Source: Dysgonamonadaceae bacterium (GTDB lineage: Bacteria; Bacteroidota; Bacteroidia; Bacteroidales; Azobacteroidaceae). Taken from it: a DNA stretch of 64,000 nucleotides. Position numbers and translations under genes: made by a program. Below, one piece after another: positions 20,033 to 29,662 of the stretch (positions are counted from its first letter, which is position 1; the number at the start of each line of letters is the position of its first letter). A model generated the notes under the pieces. It saw only the letters and a program-made list of their open reading frames with translations, had not been told where the DNA came from and ran no database searches. The stretch is taken from the NCBI GenBank assembly GCA_031269685.1, contig JAISYU010000075.1, forward strand, positions 35,914 through 99,913, read 5' to 3'.

Positions 20033-20458
20033 ATGACAATAAATCAAATATCTATATTCCTCGAAAATAAATACGGCAAACTAAGCGAAATACTTGCCAT
20101 GCTCGGAAAAGAAAATATACGAATCATTGCAGCAACTGTTGCTGACACCTCTGAGTTCGGTATTCTGAGAATTATCGTTAATGATGCGCAAAAAGCGTAT
20201 GACCTGCTGAAAAGAAACAATGTGAATGCAAATATTACCGACGTATTGGCAATTACAACCAAGTCGGAAGCAGGAACTTTCGCTTATACATTCAACCTAT
20301 TCACTATGGCAGGACTAAGTATAGAATATATGTACTGCTTTTCGGTTGGAGAACAGTCAATACTGATCCTGAGAACAAATAATCGTAATGCAGCCCTTGA
20401 AGTTATACAAAAAAATAACCTCGGATACATAGATGAAAACAAACTAAACAGCCTCTAA
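20033..20458 (+). CDS. ACT-domain protein
   Basis: Two ACT-like halves (QISIFLENKYGKLSEILAMLGKENIRIIAATVADTSEFGILRIIV); downstream of paaK. Confidence 0.85.
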   Translation: MTINQISIFLENKYGKLSEILAMLGKENIRIIAATVADTSEFGILRIIVNDAQKAYDLLKRNNVNANITDVLAITTKSEAGTFAYTFNLFTMAGLSIEYMYCFSVGEQSILILRTNNRNAALEVIQKNNLGYIDENKLNSL

Positions 20459-20461
20459 ACA

Positions 20462-21415
20462 ATGAGAATATTTACTAATGTAAAAGATTTGGGAGATTTG
20501 AAAATCGCCTTAAATGAAGCTTTTGAAATAAAGAAAGATCGCTTTGCTTTTAAACATCTGGGAGAAAACAAAACACTTATGCTTGTCTTCTTTAACTCAA
20601 GCCTCCGCACAAGATTGAGTTCACAGAAAGCAGCAATAAATCTCGGAATGAACACAATGGTACTTGATATAAACCAGGGCGCATGGAAACTCGAAACTGA
20701 ACGTGGTGTGATAATGGACGGGGATAAGTCCGAACACCTGCTGGAAGCAATACCCGTTATGGGTTGCTATTGCGACATAATAGGAATACGCTCTTTCGCA
20801 AAGTTTGAAAATAAAGCCGACGATTACTCAGAAAAAATACTTAATCAGTTTATAATAAACTCAGGTCGCCCGGTATTCAGTATGGAAAGCGCTATAGTAC
20901 ATCCATTACAGGCTTTCGCAGACCTGATTACGATAGAAGAATTCAAAACAAAAGCACGTCCTAAAGTCGTAATGACTTGGGCGCCTCATCCACGCGCACT
21001 TCCTCAAGCGGTACCAAATTCTTTTGCAGACTTTATGAATGAGGCGGATGTGGAATTTGTAATCACTCATCCGGAAGGGTATGAACTTGACCCGCAATTC
21101 GTACGGGGTGCAAAGATTGAGCATAACCAGGAGAAAGCCTTTGAAGGCGCTGACTTTATTTACGCTAAGAATTGGTCGCCGTTTCGCGATGATATTTACG
21201 GACAGGTAGTAAATATAGACCTTTCGTGGACAGTGGATTCACGCAAAATGAACCTTACGGACGATGCATTTTTTATGCACTGCCTACCTGTGCGCCGCAA
21301 CATGATAGTTACAGATGACGTAATAGAAAGCCCGCGTTCGATAGTAATTAAAGAAGCAGCCAACCGCGAAATATCATGCCAGGTAGTACTAAAAAGGATG
21401 CTTCGCAGTTTGTGA
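20462..21415 (+). CDS. argF': N-succinylornithine/N-acetylornithine carbamoyltransferase
   Basis: FFNSSLRTRLSSQKAA, INQGAWKLETERGVIMDG, MTWAPHPRALPQAVPNSF, FMHCLPVRRNMIVTDDVIE. Confidence 0.92.
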   Translation: MRIFTNVKDLGDLKIALNEAFEIKKDRFAFKHLGENKTLMLVFFNSSLRTRLSSQKAAINLGMNTMVLDINQGAWKLETERGVIMDGDKSEHLLEAIPVMGCYCDIIGIRSFAKFENKADDYSEKILNQFIINSGRPVFSMESAIVHPLQAFADLITIEEFKTKARPKVVMTWAPHPRALPQAVPNSFADFMNEADVEFVITHPEGYELDPQFVRGAKIEHNQEKAFEGADFIYAKNWSPFRDDIYGQVVNIDLSWTVDSRKMNLTDDAFFMHCLPVRRNMIVTDDVIESPRSIVIKEAANREISCQVVLKRMLRSL

Positions 21416-21460
21416 CAAGTTTTTCCACGTAGAAGGCGGTTAGAAAGCAAGATCTGCAGT

Positions 21461-22117
21461 TTATTTATTCTGTGCTCGATTCACTCTTCTTTTCACTAAG
21501 TTAAGTTCTTTCTCGGTCAGGGTAAGTGCATCGACAATCTCCTCGATCACCTCTTCAATCCTGTACACGGAAGCCTTTGCAATCCTCTGCGATGCCTTCC
21601 TGTAAAATGTTAAACTATACGCCTTGTCCAAGAAAATCTGCTCAGCAGAATAAATCGGCTGCAAGATTGAGTTGCTTTTAGGATAATTCAGTACATTATC
21701 CGGATTCTTTTCCCATTGTTTTTGTTTGTCGAACGCCTCTTTCTCCATAAAAGTAATATTACTTACTTTCATGGAACAAACACTGTCATTGAACAAAAAT
21801 GTTGCTGTATAATTCATATACATAGCAAAAGTTTGCATCATCTGCTTACTGATTTCAATATAATCAGTAAGATTACAGACAATCCTGTCCGGCTTATCCA
21901 TTGCCACGAATCCCTCAACCGGTTTAAGGTCGTTATTAACATAATCTAGTATCCGGTCATGAATTTCTTTCTGCGTCAGATTTGCATTGATATTTTCCAT
22001 AAACGTAATTTTTCCGTTTACAAGCGGAATACTGTCTGATTTGGAAAATACCGGCAACGAATTTGAGCAGAATAAAACAATCAGACTCAACAATAAAACA
22101 TACACTTTCCTTTTCAT
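21461..22117 (-). CDS. Secreted hypothetical protein (DUF4468-like)
   Basis: Signal peptide MKRKVYVLLLSLIVLFCSNSLPVFS; internal start chosen because the longer ORF overlaps the divergent amn gene. Confidence 0.55.
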   Translation of the reverse strand: MKRKVYVLLLSLIVLFCSNSLPVFSKSDSIPLVNGKITFMENINANLTQKEIHDRILDYVNNDLKPVEGFVAMDKPDRIVCNLTDYIEISKQMMQTFAMYMNYTATFLFNDSVCSMKVSNITFMEKEAFDKQKQWEKNPDNVLNYPKSNSILQPIYSAEQIFLDKAYSLTFYRKASQRIAKASVYRIEEVIEEIVDALTLTEKELNLVKRRVNRAQNK

Positions 22118-22225
22118 ATTTGTAATAAATAAATTATGCTGCAAAATTACATGAAAACATTTAGAAATCCAAACACGTGCAAATAAGAAAGTCATTGAAA
22201 ATAAATATTTATTAACTTTTTTTCC

Positions 22226-22233
22226 TACCTTTG
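22226..22233 (+). promoter_or_regulatory. -7 element TACCTTTG for amn
   Basis: TAnnTTTG match upstream of 22269. Confidence 0.55.
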
Positions 22234-22268
22234 CAACCGTATTCAAACTCAAAACAACGCGAACCAAA

Positions 22269-23045
22269 ATGAAAACCAGACAGGAAATCATAGAAAACTG
22301 GCTGCCGAGGTATACGAAAAGATCCCTTGAAGAATTTACCCCGTATATCTTGCTGACTAACTTTAATAAGTATGTTGAGATATTCGCAGAGTACTGTAAT
22401 GTGCCTGTGATCGGAAGCGAAGGCAATATGCCGAACGCATCTGCCGAAGGAATTACGATAATCAATTTCGGAATGGGGTCAGCTAACGCCGCAACAATCA
22501 TGGATTTGCTTGTAGCTGTCAAACCTAAAGCAGTACTCTTCCTTGGTAAATGCGGAGGATTGAAGGCTAAAAATGAAGTAGGAGATTATATACTACCGAT
22601 AGCGGCAATACGGGGAGAAGGGACGTCAAATGACTATATGCCCGGCGAAGTTCCTTCCTTGCCGGCGTTCAGTTTGCTGCGCGCAGTGTCATCTATCGTC
22701 CGCAACCACGGAAGAGACTACTGGACAGGGACTGTTTACACTACCAACCGCAGGGTATGGGAACATGACGAGGAATTTAAGGATTATCTGAGGAAAATTC
22801 GCGCTATCGGTGTTGATATGGAGACAGCAACATTGCTTACTGTCGGCTTTGCTAACCAGATTCCTACCGGAGCATTGCTTTTAGTCAGCGACCAGCCAAT
22901 GATTTCCGAAGGCATCAAGACTGAAAAAAGTGACGAGCGAGTAACTAAAAATTTCGTCAGGGAACATGTGCTTATCGGCATTGAATCTCTCAAAACAATT
23001 ATCGAAAACAAAGAAACTGTAAAACATTTACGCTTTGAATGGTAA
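22269..23045 (+). CDS. amn: AMP nucleosidase
   Basis: Nucleoside phosphorylase fold (INFGMGSANAATIMDLL, VLFLGKCGG, GVDMETATLLTVGFAN, LLLVSDQPM). Confidence 0.9.
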   Translation: MKTRQEIIENWLPRYTKRSLEEFTPYILLTNFNKYVEIFAEYCNVPVIGSEGNMPNASAEGITIINFGMGSANAATIMDLLVAVKPKAVLFLGKCGGLKAKNEVGDYILPIAAIRGEGTSNDYMPGEVPSLPAFSLLRAVSSIVRNHGRDYWTGTVYTTNRRVWEHDEEFKDYLRKIRAIGVDMETATLLTVGFANQIPTGALLLVSDQPMISEGIKTEKSDERVTKNFVREHVLIGIESLKTIIENKETVKHLRFEW

Positions 23046-23048
23046 GAC

Positions 23049-24065
23049 ATGGCAAAAGAACTTAACTTTGAAGACATAAAAAGGAGCATTATTGCCGGAC
23101 AATTTGCGTCTATTTATCTGCTACAGGGCGAAGAAGAATATTTTATCGACCGACTTACAGATGAAATAATCAACAATGCGCTAAAAGATGAGGAACGTGA
23201 CTTTAACCAGATCATTTTTTACGGCGCGGATGCTTCACCGGAGGCTGTGATTGGTGCATGTAAGAGATTTCCTTTGATGTCAGAGCGACAACTTGTGGTT
23301 CTTAAAGAAGCGCAGAACATGAAGAACAAAGATATTGAGGAACTTGTTTTTTATGTCTCCAAACCTCTCACTTCGACAATCTTCGTAATCTGTTACAAAC
23401 ACGGTAAACTTGACGGGCGAAAGAAACTTCCCTCCGAAATTTCGAAAAAAGGCATTGTATTTGAGTCAAAAAGATTATATGATAATCAAATTACGCCTTT
23501 TATCTGCACATATATAAAAAGCAGGAACCTTCGTATCGAAGACAGTGCGGCTCAACTCATGGCAGATTCGCTTGGTGCTAATGTCAGTAAGCTTGTAAAC
23601 GAAATAGAAAAGCTTATAATCACATTACCCGCTAAAAGTACGATTACATCCTCGCTTATAGAAGAAAATATCGGCATAAGTAAAGATTTTAACAACTTTG
23701 AACTGCAGCGAGCGATCGCAAAGCGTGATGTGTTGAAGGCAAACCGCATTGCAAAATATTTTGATAACAACCCTAAGAATAATCCTTTAGTTTTGTCTTT
23801 GACAGTACTCTTCAACTTTTTCGCAAATCTTATGATATGCCACTATGAAAACGATAAATCGCTCGGTGCTATTAAAACGACTCTCGGTTTACGCTTTGAT
23901 ATGCAGGGTTATGATTATGTTGACGGTTTAAAGAATTACAATGCTTTCCAAACAATGCAAATAATCTCGCTTATCCGCGAAACCGACGCCCGTTCCAAAG
24001 GATTCAATTCCTCTCTGTCCGACGGAGCGTTGTTAAAAGAATTACTTTTCAGGGTTATGCACTGA
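23049..24065 (+). CDS. holA: DNA polymerase III subunit delta
   Basis: IYLLQGEEEYFIDRL, LPSEISKKG, LVNEIEKLIITL. Confidence 0.88.
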   Translation: MAKELNFEDIKRSIIAGQFASIYLLQGEEEYFIDRLTDEIINNALKDEERDFNQIIFYGADASPEAVIGACKRFPLMSERQLVVLKEAQNMKNKDIEELVFYVSKPLTSTIFVICYKHGKLDGRKKLPSEISKKGIVFESKRLYDNQITPFICTYIKSRNLRIEDSAAQLMADSLGANVSKLVNEIEKLIITLPAKSTITSSLIEENIGISKDFNNFELQRAIAKRDVLKANRIAKYFDNNPKNNPLVLSLTVLFNFFANLMICHYENDKSLGAIKTTLGLRFDMQGYDYVDGLKNYNAFQTMQIISLIRETDARSKGFNSSLSDGALLKELLFRVMH

Positions 24066-24080
24066 ATAAACTAAGCAAAA

Positions 24081-24239
24081 AGTATTATTAAATCAATCAA
24101 ATTCAGGTTAATTACGGCTTTAACAATCGTGTCTTGTGAGAAATACGAAAAGGAAGAAGATAATGCCTGCATTTTTCAACAGGATATGACGGAAAACGAG
24201 ATAAAAGCCACTCTTCTTTATAAATTCTCTTCTTTTTAA
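24081..24239 (+). pseudogene. Possible start-less lipoprotein-like remnant
   Basis: Open frame KSIIKSIKFRLITALTIVSCEKYEKEEDNACIFQQDMTENEIKATLLYKFSSF* resembles a lipoprotein signal peptide with a Cys, but has no ATG/GTG/TTG at its start. Confidence 0.3.
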
Positions 24240-24249
24240 TTATTTTTCT

Positions 24250-24257
24250 TACCTTTG
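24250..24257 (+). promoter_or_regulatory. -7 element TACCTTTG for ribE
   Basis: TAnnTTTG match upstream of 24303. Confidence 0.55.
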
Positions 24258-24302
24258 CGCGGCAGATTCATGATTTAATTAATCATTATATATATAATAA
24301 GT

Positions 24303-24905
24303 ATGTTTTCTGGAATAGTTGAAGAAGTGGCTACGGTAACTGCGTTAGCTTTGGACAGGGGCAATATTGACATTAGCCTTCGTTGTTCGTTTACCGGGGA
24401 ATTGAGAATAGACCAGAGTGTTTCTCATAACGGGGTTTGCCTGACAGTTACGGCGATAGATGGGGATATTTATACTGTGACGGCAGTCAGGGAGACGCTT
24501 TTGCGTTCTAATTTGGGTTTATTGAAAGTTGGCGACATTGTGAATGTAGAACGCAGCATGATTATGAACGGTCGTTTGGACGGTCATATAGTCCAAGGGC
24601 ATGTTGATCAAATTGCGATATGTGCATCGGTAAAGGAGACCGCCGGTAGTTGGCTTTTCACGTTTGACTATCTTTTCGACAAGGACATGGCGAAGCAAGG
24701 CTATATTACGGTTGAAAAAGGTTCCGTATGCGTGAATGGTGTTAGTTTAACGGTTTGTAATTCTCGGGACAATGGTTTTCAGGTAGCGATTATCCCATAC
24801 ACTTACCTGAACACTAATTTTCATTCTATAAAGGAGGGGACAGTAGTCAACCTTGAGTTTGACATTGTTGGCAAATACATCAGCAAGTTACGTGCTTTTT
24901 TGTAA
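24303..24905 (+). CDS. ribE: Riboflavin synthase, alpha chain
   Basis: MFSGIVEEVATV, SVSHNGVCLTVTAI, GRLDGHIVQGHVD, VNGVSLTV. Confidence 0.95.
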   Translation: MFSGIVEEVATVTALALDRGNIDISLRCSFTGELRIDQSVSHNGVCLTVTAIDGDIYTVTAVRETLLRSNLGLLKVGDIVNVERSMIMNGRLDGHIVQGHVDQIAICASVKETAGSWLFTFDYLFDKDMAKQGYITVEKGSVCVNGVSLTVCNSRDNGFQVAIIPYTYLNTNFHSIKEGTVVNLEFDIVGKYISKLRAFL

Positions 24906-25814
24906 GAGCAAATCTTTGATGGTCTTTATTTTCTCTTTATTGGGAATAGAGGCGTCAATATTGTTGATTTTGAATCCCCGTCGTTCCATTCCGCGGAACC
25001 AGGTCATCTGTCTTTTTGCGAATTGGTGTATTGCTGTTTCGAGTTGGCAGTACATTTCTTTGTAGTTTATTTTGCCGATTACGTAAAGGGTAACGAATTT
25101 GTATTCCAGTCCGTAATAGATCAGGTCATCTGGATTTATTCCTGTGTTGAGCAGGTTTTTTATTTCGTCGACCAATCCTTCGTTGAGGCGTTGGGATAGT
25201 CTTTTGCTGATTTTTTCCCTTCGGTTATCGCGGTCGACATTTATACATATTATAAGGCTGTTTATTTTTGGGGAATCTCTGCGGCTATATTCGTGTGTTT
25301 TGTTAAATTCTTCGATTTCGATAGCCCTTATTGCGCGGTGTGGGGAATCGAGATCGGTTTTGTTGTGGATATTTTTGTAAGACTTGAGTATTTCGCCGAG
25401 CCTGTCTATTGGAAGATCCTTTAATTGCTTTCTTAATTCGTTGTTTTGCGGAACATTTGGGAGGTTGAAGCCGCCGAGTACGGACTCAATGTATAGTCCT
25501 GAGCCGCCGCAAAATACCGGAGGGGTTCCTCCTTTTGCTTTCAGGCGGTTAAAAGTTTCATGAAAGTCGTGTTGGAATCTGAATATGTTGTATTTCTCGC
25601 CGGCATCGCAAATGTCTATCAGGTGATACTTCACTTCTTTTCCGTTCACGGTATAATCCTTTATATCCTTGCCGGTTCCGATGTCCATTCCGCGATATAC
25701 TTGCCTTGAGTCGGCGCTGATGATCTCTGTTTCGAGTTCGGCGGCGAGTTTGGCGGCGAGGGCTGTCTTGCCGGAGGCGGTAGGACCGATAATTGTAATC
25801 AGTTCATATTCCAT
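24888..25814 (-). CDS. miaA: tRNA dimethylallyltransferase
   Basis: IIGPTASGKTALAAKLA, IISADSRQVYRGMDIGTGK, QFAKRQMTWFRG. Confidence 0.95.
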   Translation of the reverse strand: MEYELITIIGPTASGKTALAAKLAAELETEIISADSRQVYRGMDIGTGKDIKDYTVNGKEVKYHLIDICDAGEKYNIFRFQHDFHETFNRLKAKGGTPPVFCGGSGLYIESVLGGFNLPNVPQNNELRKQLKDLPIDRLGEILKSYKNIHNKTDLDSPHRAIRAIEIEEFNKTHEYSRRDSPKINSLIICINVDRDNRREKISKRLSQRLNEGLVDEIKNLLNTGINPDDLIYYGLEYKFVTLYVIGKINYKEMYCQLETAIHQFAKRQMTWFRGMERRGFKINNIDASIPNKEKIKTIKDLLLQKST

Positions 25815-25821
25815 ACGGTTA

Positions 25822-25829
25822 CAAAGGTA
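25822..25829 (-). promoter_or_regulatory. -7 element TACCTTTG for miaA
   Basis: CAAAGGTA on + strand just upstream of the miaA start. Confidence 0.5.
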
Positions 25830-25892
25830 ATTATTTTTCTTTGCAAATAAAATTGTTGCGATTCTGTGAATTTAGTGTAATTTTGGGGCTGA

Positions 25893-27923
<2,031 letters not shown>

Positions 27924-27930
27924 TTGTGAG

Positions 27931-27972
27931 TTATACTCGGAGAACGGAAAATTATACTCGGGGAGCGGTTAG
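27931..27972. repeat. 21-bp direct repeat, 2 copies, just after ligA
   Basis: ttatactcggagaacggaaaa / ttatactcggggagcggttag. Confidence 0.6.
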
Positions 27973-28032
27973 TAAAAGACTAATGGTCAAGGGTAAGAAT
28001 CTTTTGTCTGAATCTGAAAATCAATAAAAAAA

Positions 28033-28107
28033 GTAAACGAGTTAACAGGTTTGGCATTTGGATTTTTGTTATGAAGACAGAGAAGGATGCGCCCGTTTAC
28101 TCGTTTA
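28033..28107. repeat. Long-loop inverted repeat
   Basis: gtaaacgagttaacagg (28033-28049) versus the reverse complement of cccgtttactcgtttac (28091-28107), 15/17 matching. Confidence 0.5.
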
Positions 28108-28166
28108 CCCCATTTATTGTACAAATTATAATTCTTAATTTTTCTTTCTTTGTTTATAAATTTAAA

Positions 28167-28829
28167 TTAGGGAATAATTGCGAAATAGATCGGAGACCAG
28201 GGACCTTTTTCGTTGCGGGTATTTTGCCATCTGGCAGCGAACCAGACGGTTTTGCCGCGATCTTTTTCGGAAAAGGGGATCTCGATCGGGGTATTGGTAT
28301 CCGAATCTTTCTCTGTAAGTTGAGAAATATCGGTTGGTTTTTCATCAGAAACGACATAGACAAAATCGATACCGTGTTGCCCTTCCGGTTTCGCCTTTGA
28401 GGTTTCCGATTCTCCGAATTCCACTGTCAGGTATCGGATTGTTTTTAGTACTACGTTCAGCCAGGGGTAATTTTTTTCCACCGGGGCTGGCGTGTGAGTC
28501 GTTTTGTGAATCGGCAATCCCATTTGGATTAGCTGACCGCCGGTCAGTTTGTCGCTGTTAATGAGATACTTCTTAACGATTTCACGGATGTACGACTCAT
28601 ATTCTTTCCGCGCCTGCTGCCGGTCAAAAATGGTGATGCTGGTGCGGGTTTTGGTGTCTTCTGCGATAGCATACATGTTATCGTAGTTGCCCTTCCTTCT
28701 GGCAAGTTCGTGATACTTTGGAGGCGGCATCAGGTCTTCAGCCCCGAAATCGCTAAGATTAATAAAGAACACGTTTTGCCATTTGTTAAAGTCTTCTTCC
28801 TTTGCAGGAATATAATCTTTATTTGCCAT
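28167..28829 (-). CDS. Lineage-restricted hypothetical protein with Ig/Fn3-like C-terminal segment
   Basis: 220-aa ORF; C-terminus GKTVWFAARWQNTRNEKGPWSPIYFAIIP; shares its C-terminal part with the fragment at 37290-37592. Confidence 0.7.
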   Translation of the reverse strand: MANKDYIPAKEEDFNKWQNVFFINLSDFGAEDLMPPPKYHELARRKGNYDNMYAIAEDTKTRTSITIFDRQQARKEYESYIREIVKKYLINSDKLTGGQLIQMGLPIHKTTHTPAPVEKNYPWLNVVLKTIRYLTVEFGESETSKAKPEGQHGIDFVYVVSDEKPTDISQLTEKDSDTNTPIEIPFSEKDRGKTVWFAARWQNTRNEKGPWSPIYFAIIP

Positions 28830-28865
28830 ATCTTTTTCGTTTTTAATTTGAAAAAAAATCGCGAA

Positions 28866-29159
28866 TTATAATTTGTTTCTTTGTTGTACCGAATTGTCTT
28901 CCCGATTCACGGAAAAACTTTTTCGGTGTACCGAAAAACTTTCCGGGTGTACCGAAAAACTTTTTCGGTGTACCGAAAAACCTTCCGGGTGTACCGAAAA
29001 ACTTTTTCGGTGTACCGAAAAACTTTCCGGGTGTACCGAAAAACTTTTTCGGTGTACCGAAAAACTTTCCGGGTGCACCGAAAAACCTTCCGGGTGTACC
29101 GAAAAACCTTCCGGGTGTACCGAAATTCTTGTAACGTTATGTATAACTTTTTTTGTCAT
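28866..29159 (-). other. Repeat-encoded 97-aa heptad ORF (FSVHPEG/FSVHRKS)n between promoter and the 28829 gene
   Basis: ATG-initiated frame MTKKVIHNVTRISVHPEGFSVHPEG... open through the 21-bp array; coding status unproven. Confidence 0.3.
28911..29131. repeat. 21-bp tandem repeat array, about 10 copies (gtgtaccgaaaaactttttcg / gtgtaccgaaaaactttccgg alternating)
   Basis: Direct reading; ccgaaaaa-c-tttttcgg is a palindrome with 8-bp arms and a single central base. Confidence 0.95.
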
Positions 29160-29167
29160 AGCGGGTG

Positions 29168-29175
29168 CAAAGGTA
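29168..29175 (-). promoter_or_regulatory. -7 element TACCTTTG reading into the repeat array and the 28829 gene
   Basis: CAAAGGTA on + strand, immediately on the 5' side of the array. Confidence 0.55.
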
Positions 29176-29233
29176 CGTATTTTTTTTGAATAAACAATAT
29201 GTTTTACAAAATTTGCAGGGTTATGGCGAAAAT

Positions 29234-29650
29234 TTATTCACCAATTATCTTAACAAGTACCCTCTTTTGCCGTTTTCCGTCGTATTCGCCGTAAAAAATC
29301 TGCTCCCACCTGCCAAGGTCAAGAGAGCCCTCAGTTACTGCTACAACAACTTCACGTCCCATTAACTGACGCTTGAGATGAGCGTCGGCATTGTCTTCAA
29401 AACTATTGTGATTATATTGACTGTGTGGCTTTTCAGGGGCTAACCTTTCAAGCCAGCCTTCCATGTCCCGATGAAGCCCGATTTCATCGTCGTTGATAAA
29501 TACGCTCGCCGTGATATGCATCGCATTGACAAGCGCTAACCCTTCGCCGATGCCGCTCTCCGAAAGACACCGCTCAACGTCAGGCGTAATATTTATATAC
29601 GCCCGACGCGTCGATGTATTGAACCAAAGTTCTTTACGGTAAGATTTCAT
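29234..29650 (-). CDS. yjbQ: YjbQ family protein (UPF0047, secondary thiamine-phosphate synthase-like)
   Basis: [73 protein letters not shown]. Confidence 0.9.
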   Translation of the reverse strand: MKSYRKELWFNTSTRRAYINITPDVERCLSESGIGEGLALVNAMHITASVFINDDEIGLHRDMEGWLERLAPEKPHSQYNHNSFEDNADAHLKRQLMGREVVVAVTEGSLDLGRWEQIFYGEYDGKRQKRVLVKIIGE

Positions 29651-29662
29651 AACAGTATCGTA

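Noticed and set aside
22118-22522. N-terminal extension of the 353-aa ORF (21461-22522)
   Set aside because: It overlaps the amn gene and its promoter on the other strand; the internal Met begins a clean signal peptide
24888-24905. ribE/miaA 3' overlap as a regulatory antisense arrangement
   Set aside because: An 18-bp convergent overlap is common in compact genomes
28911-29131. Possible CRISPR array
   Set aside because: Units are contiguous 21-bp repeats with no unique spacers; no cas genes nearby
28873-29193. Plus-strand ORFs through the repeat (CTEKLFR.../VYRKTF...) as real proteins
   Set aside because: They are open only because 21 is a multiple of 3; no promoter or partner gene on that strand. 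The minus-strand frame is kept only as a low-confidence option
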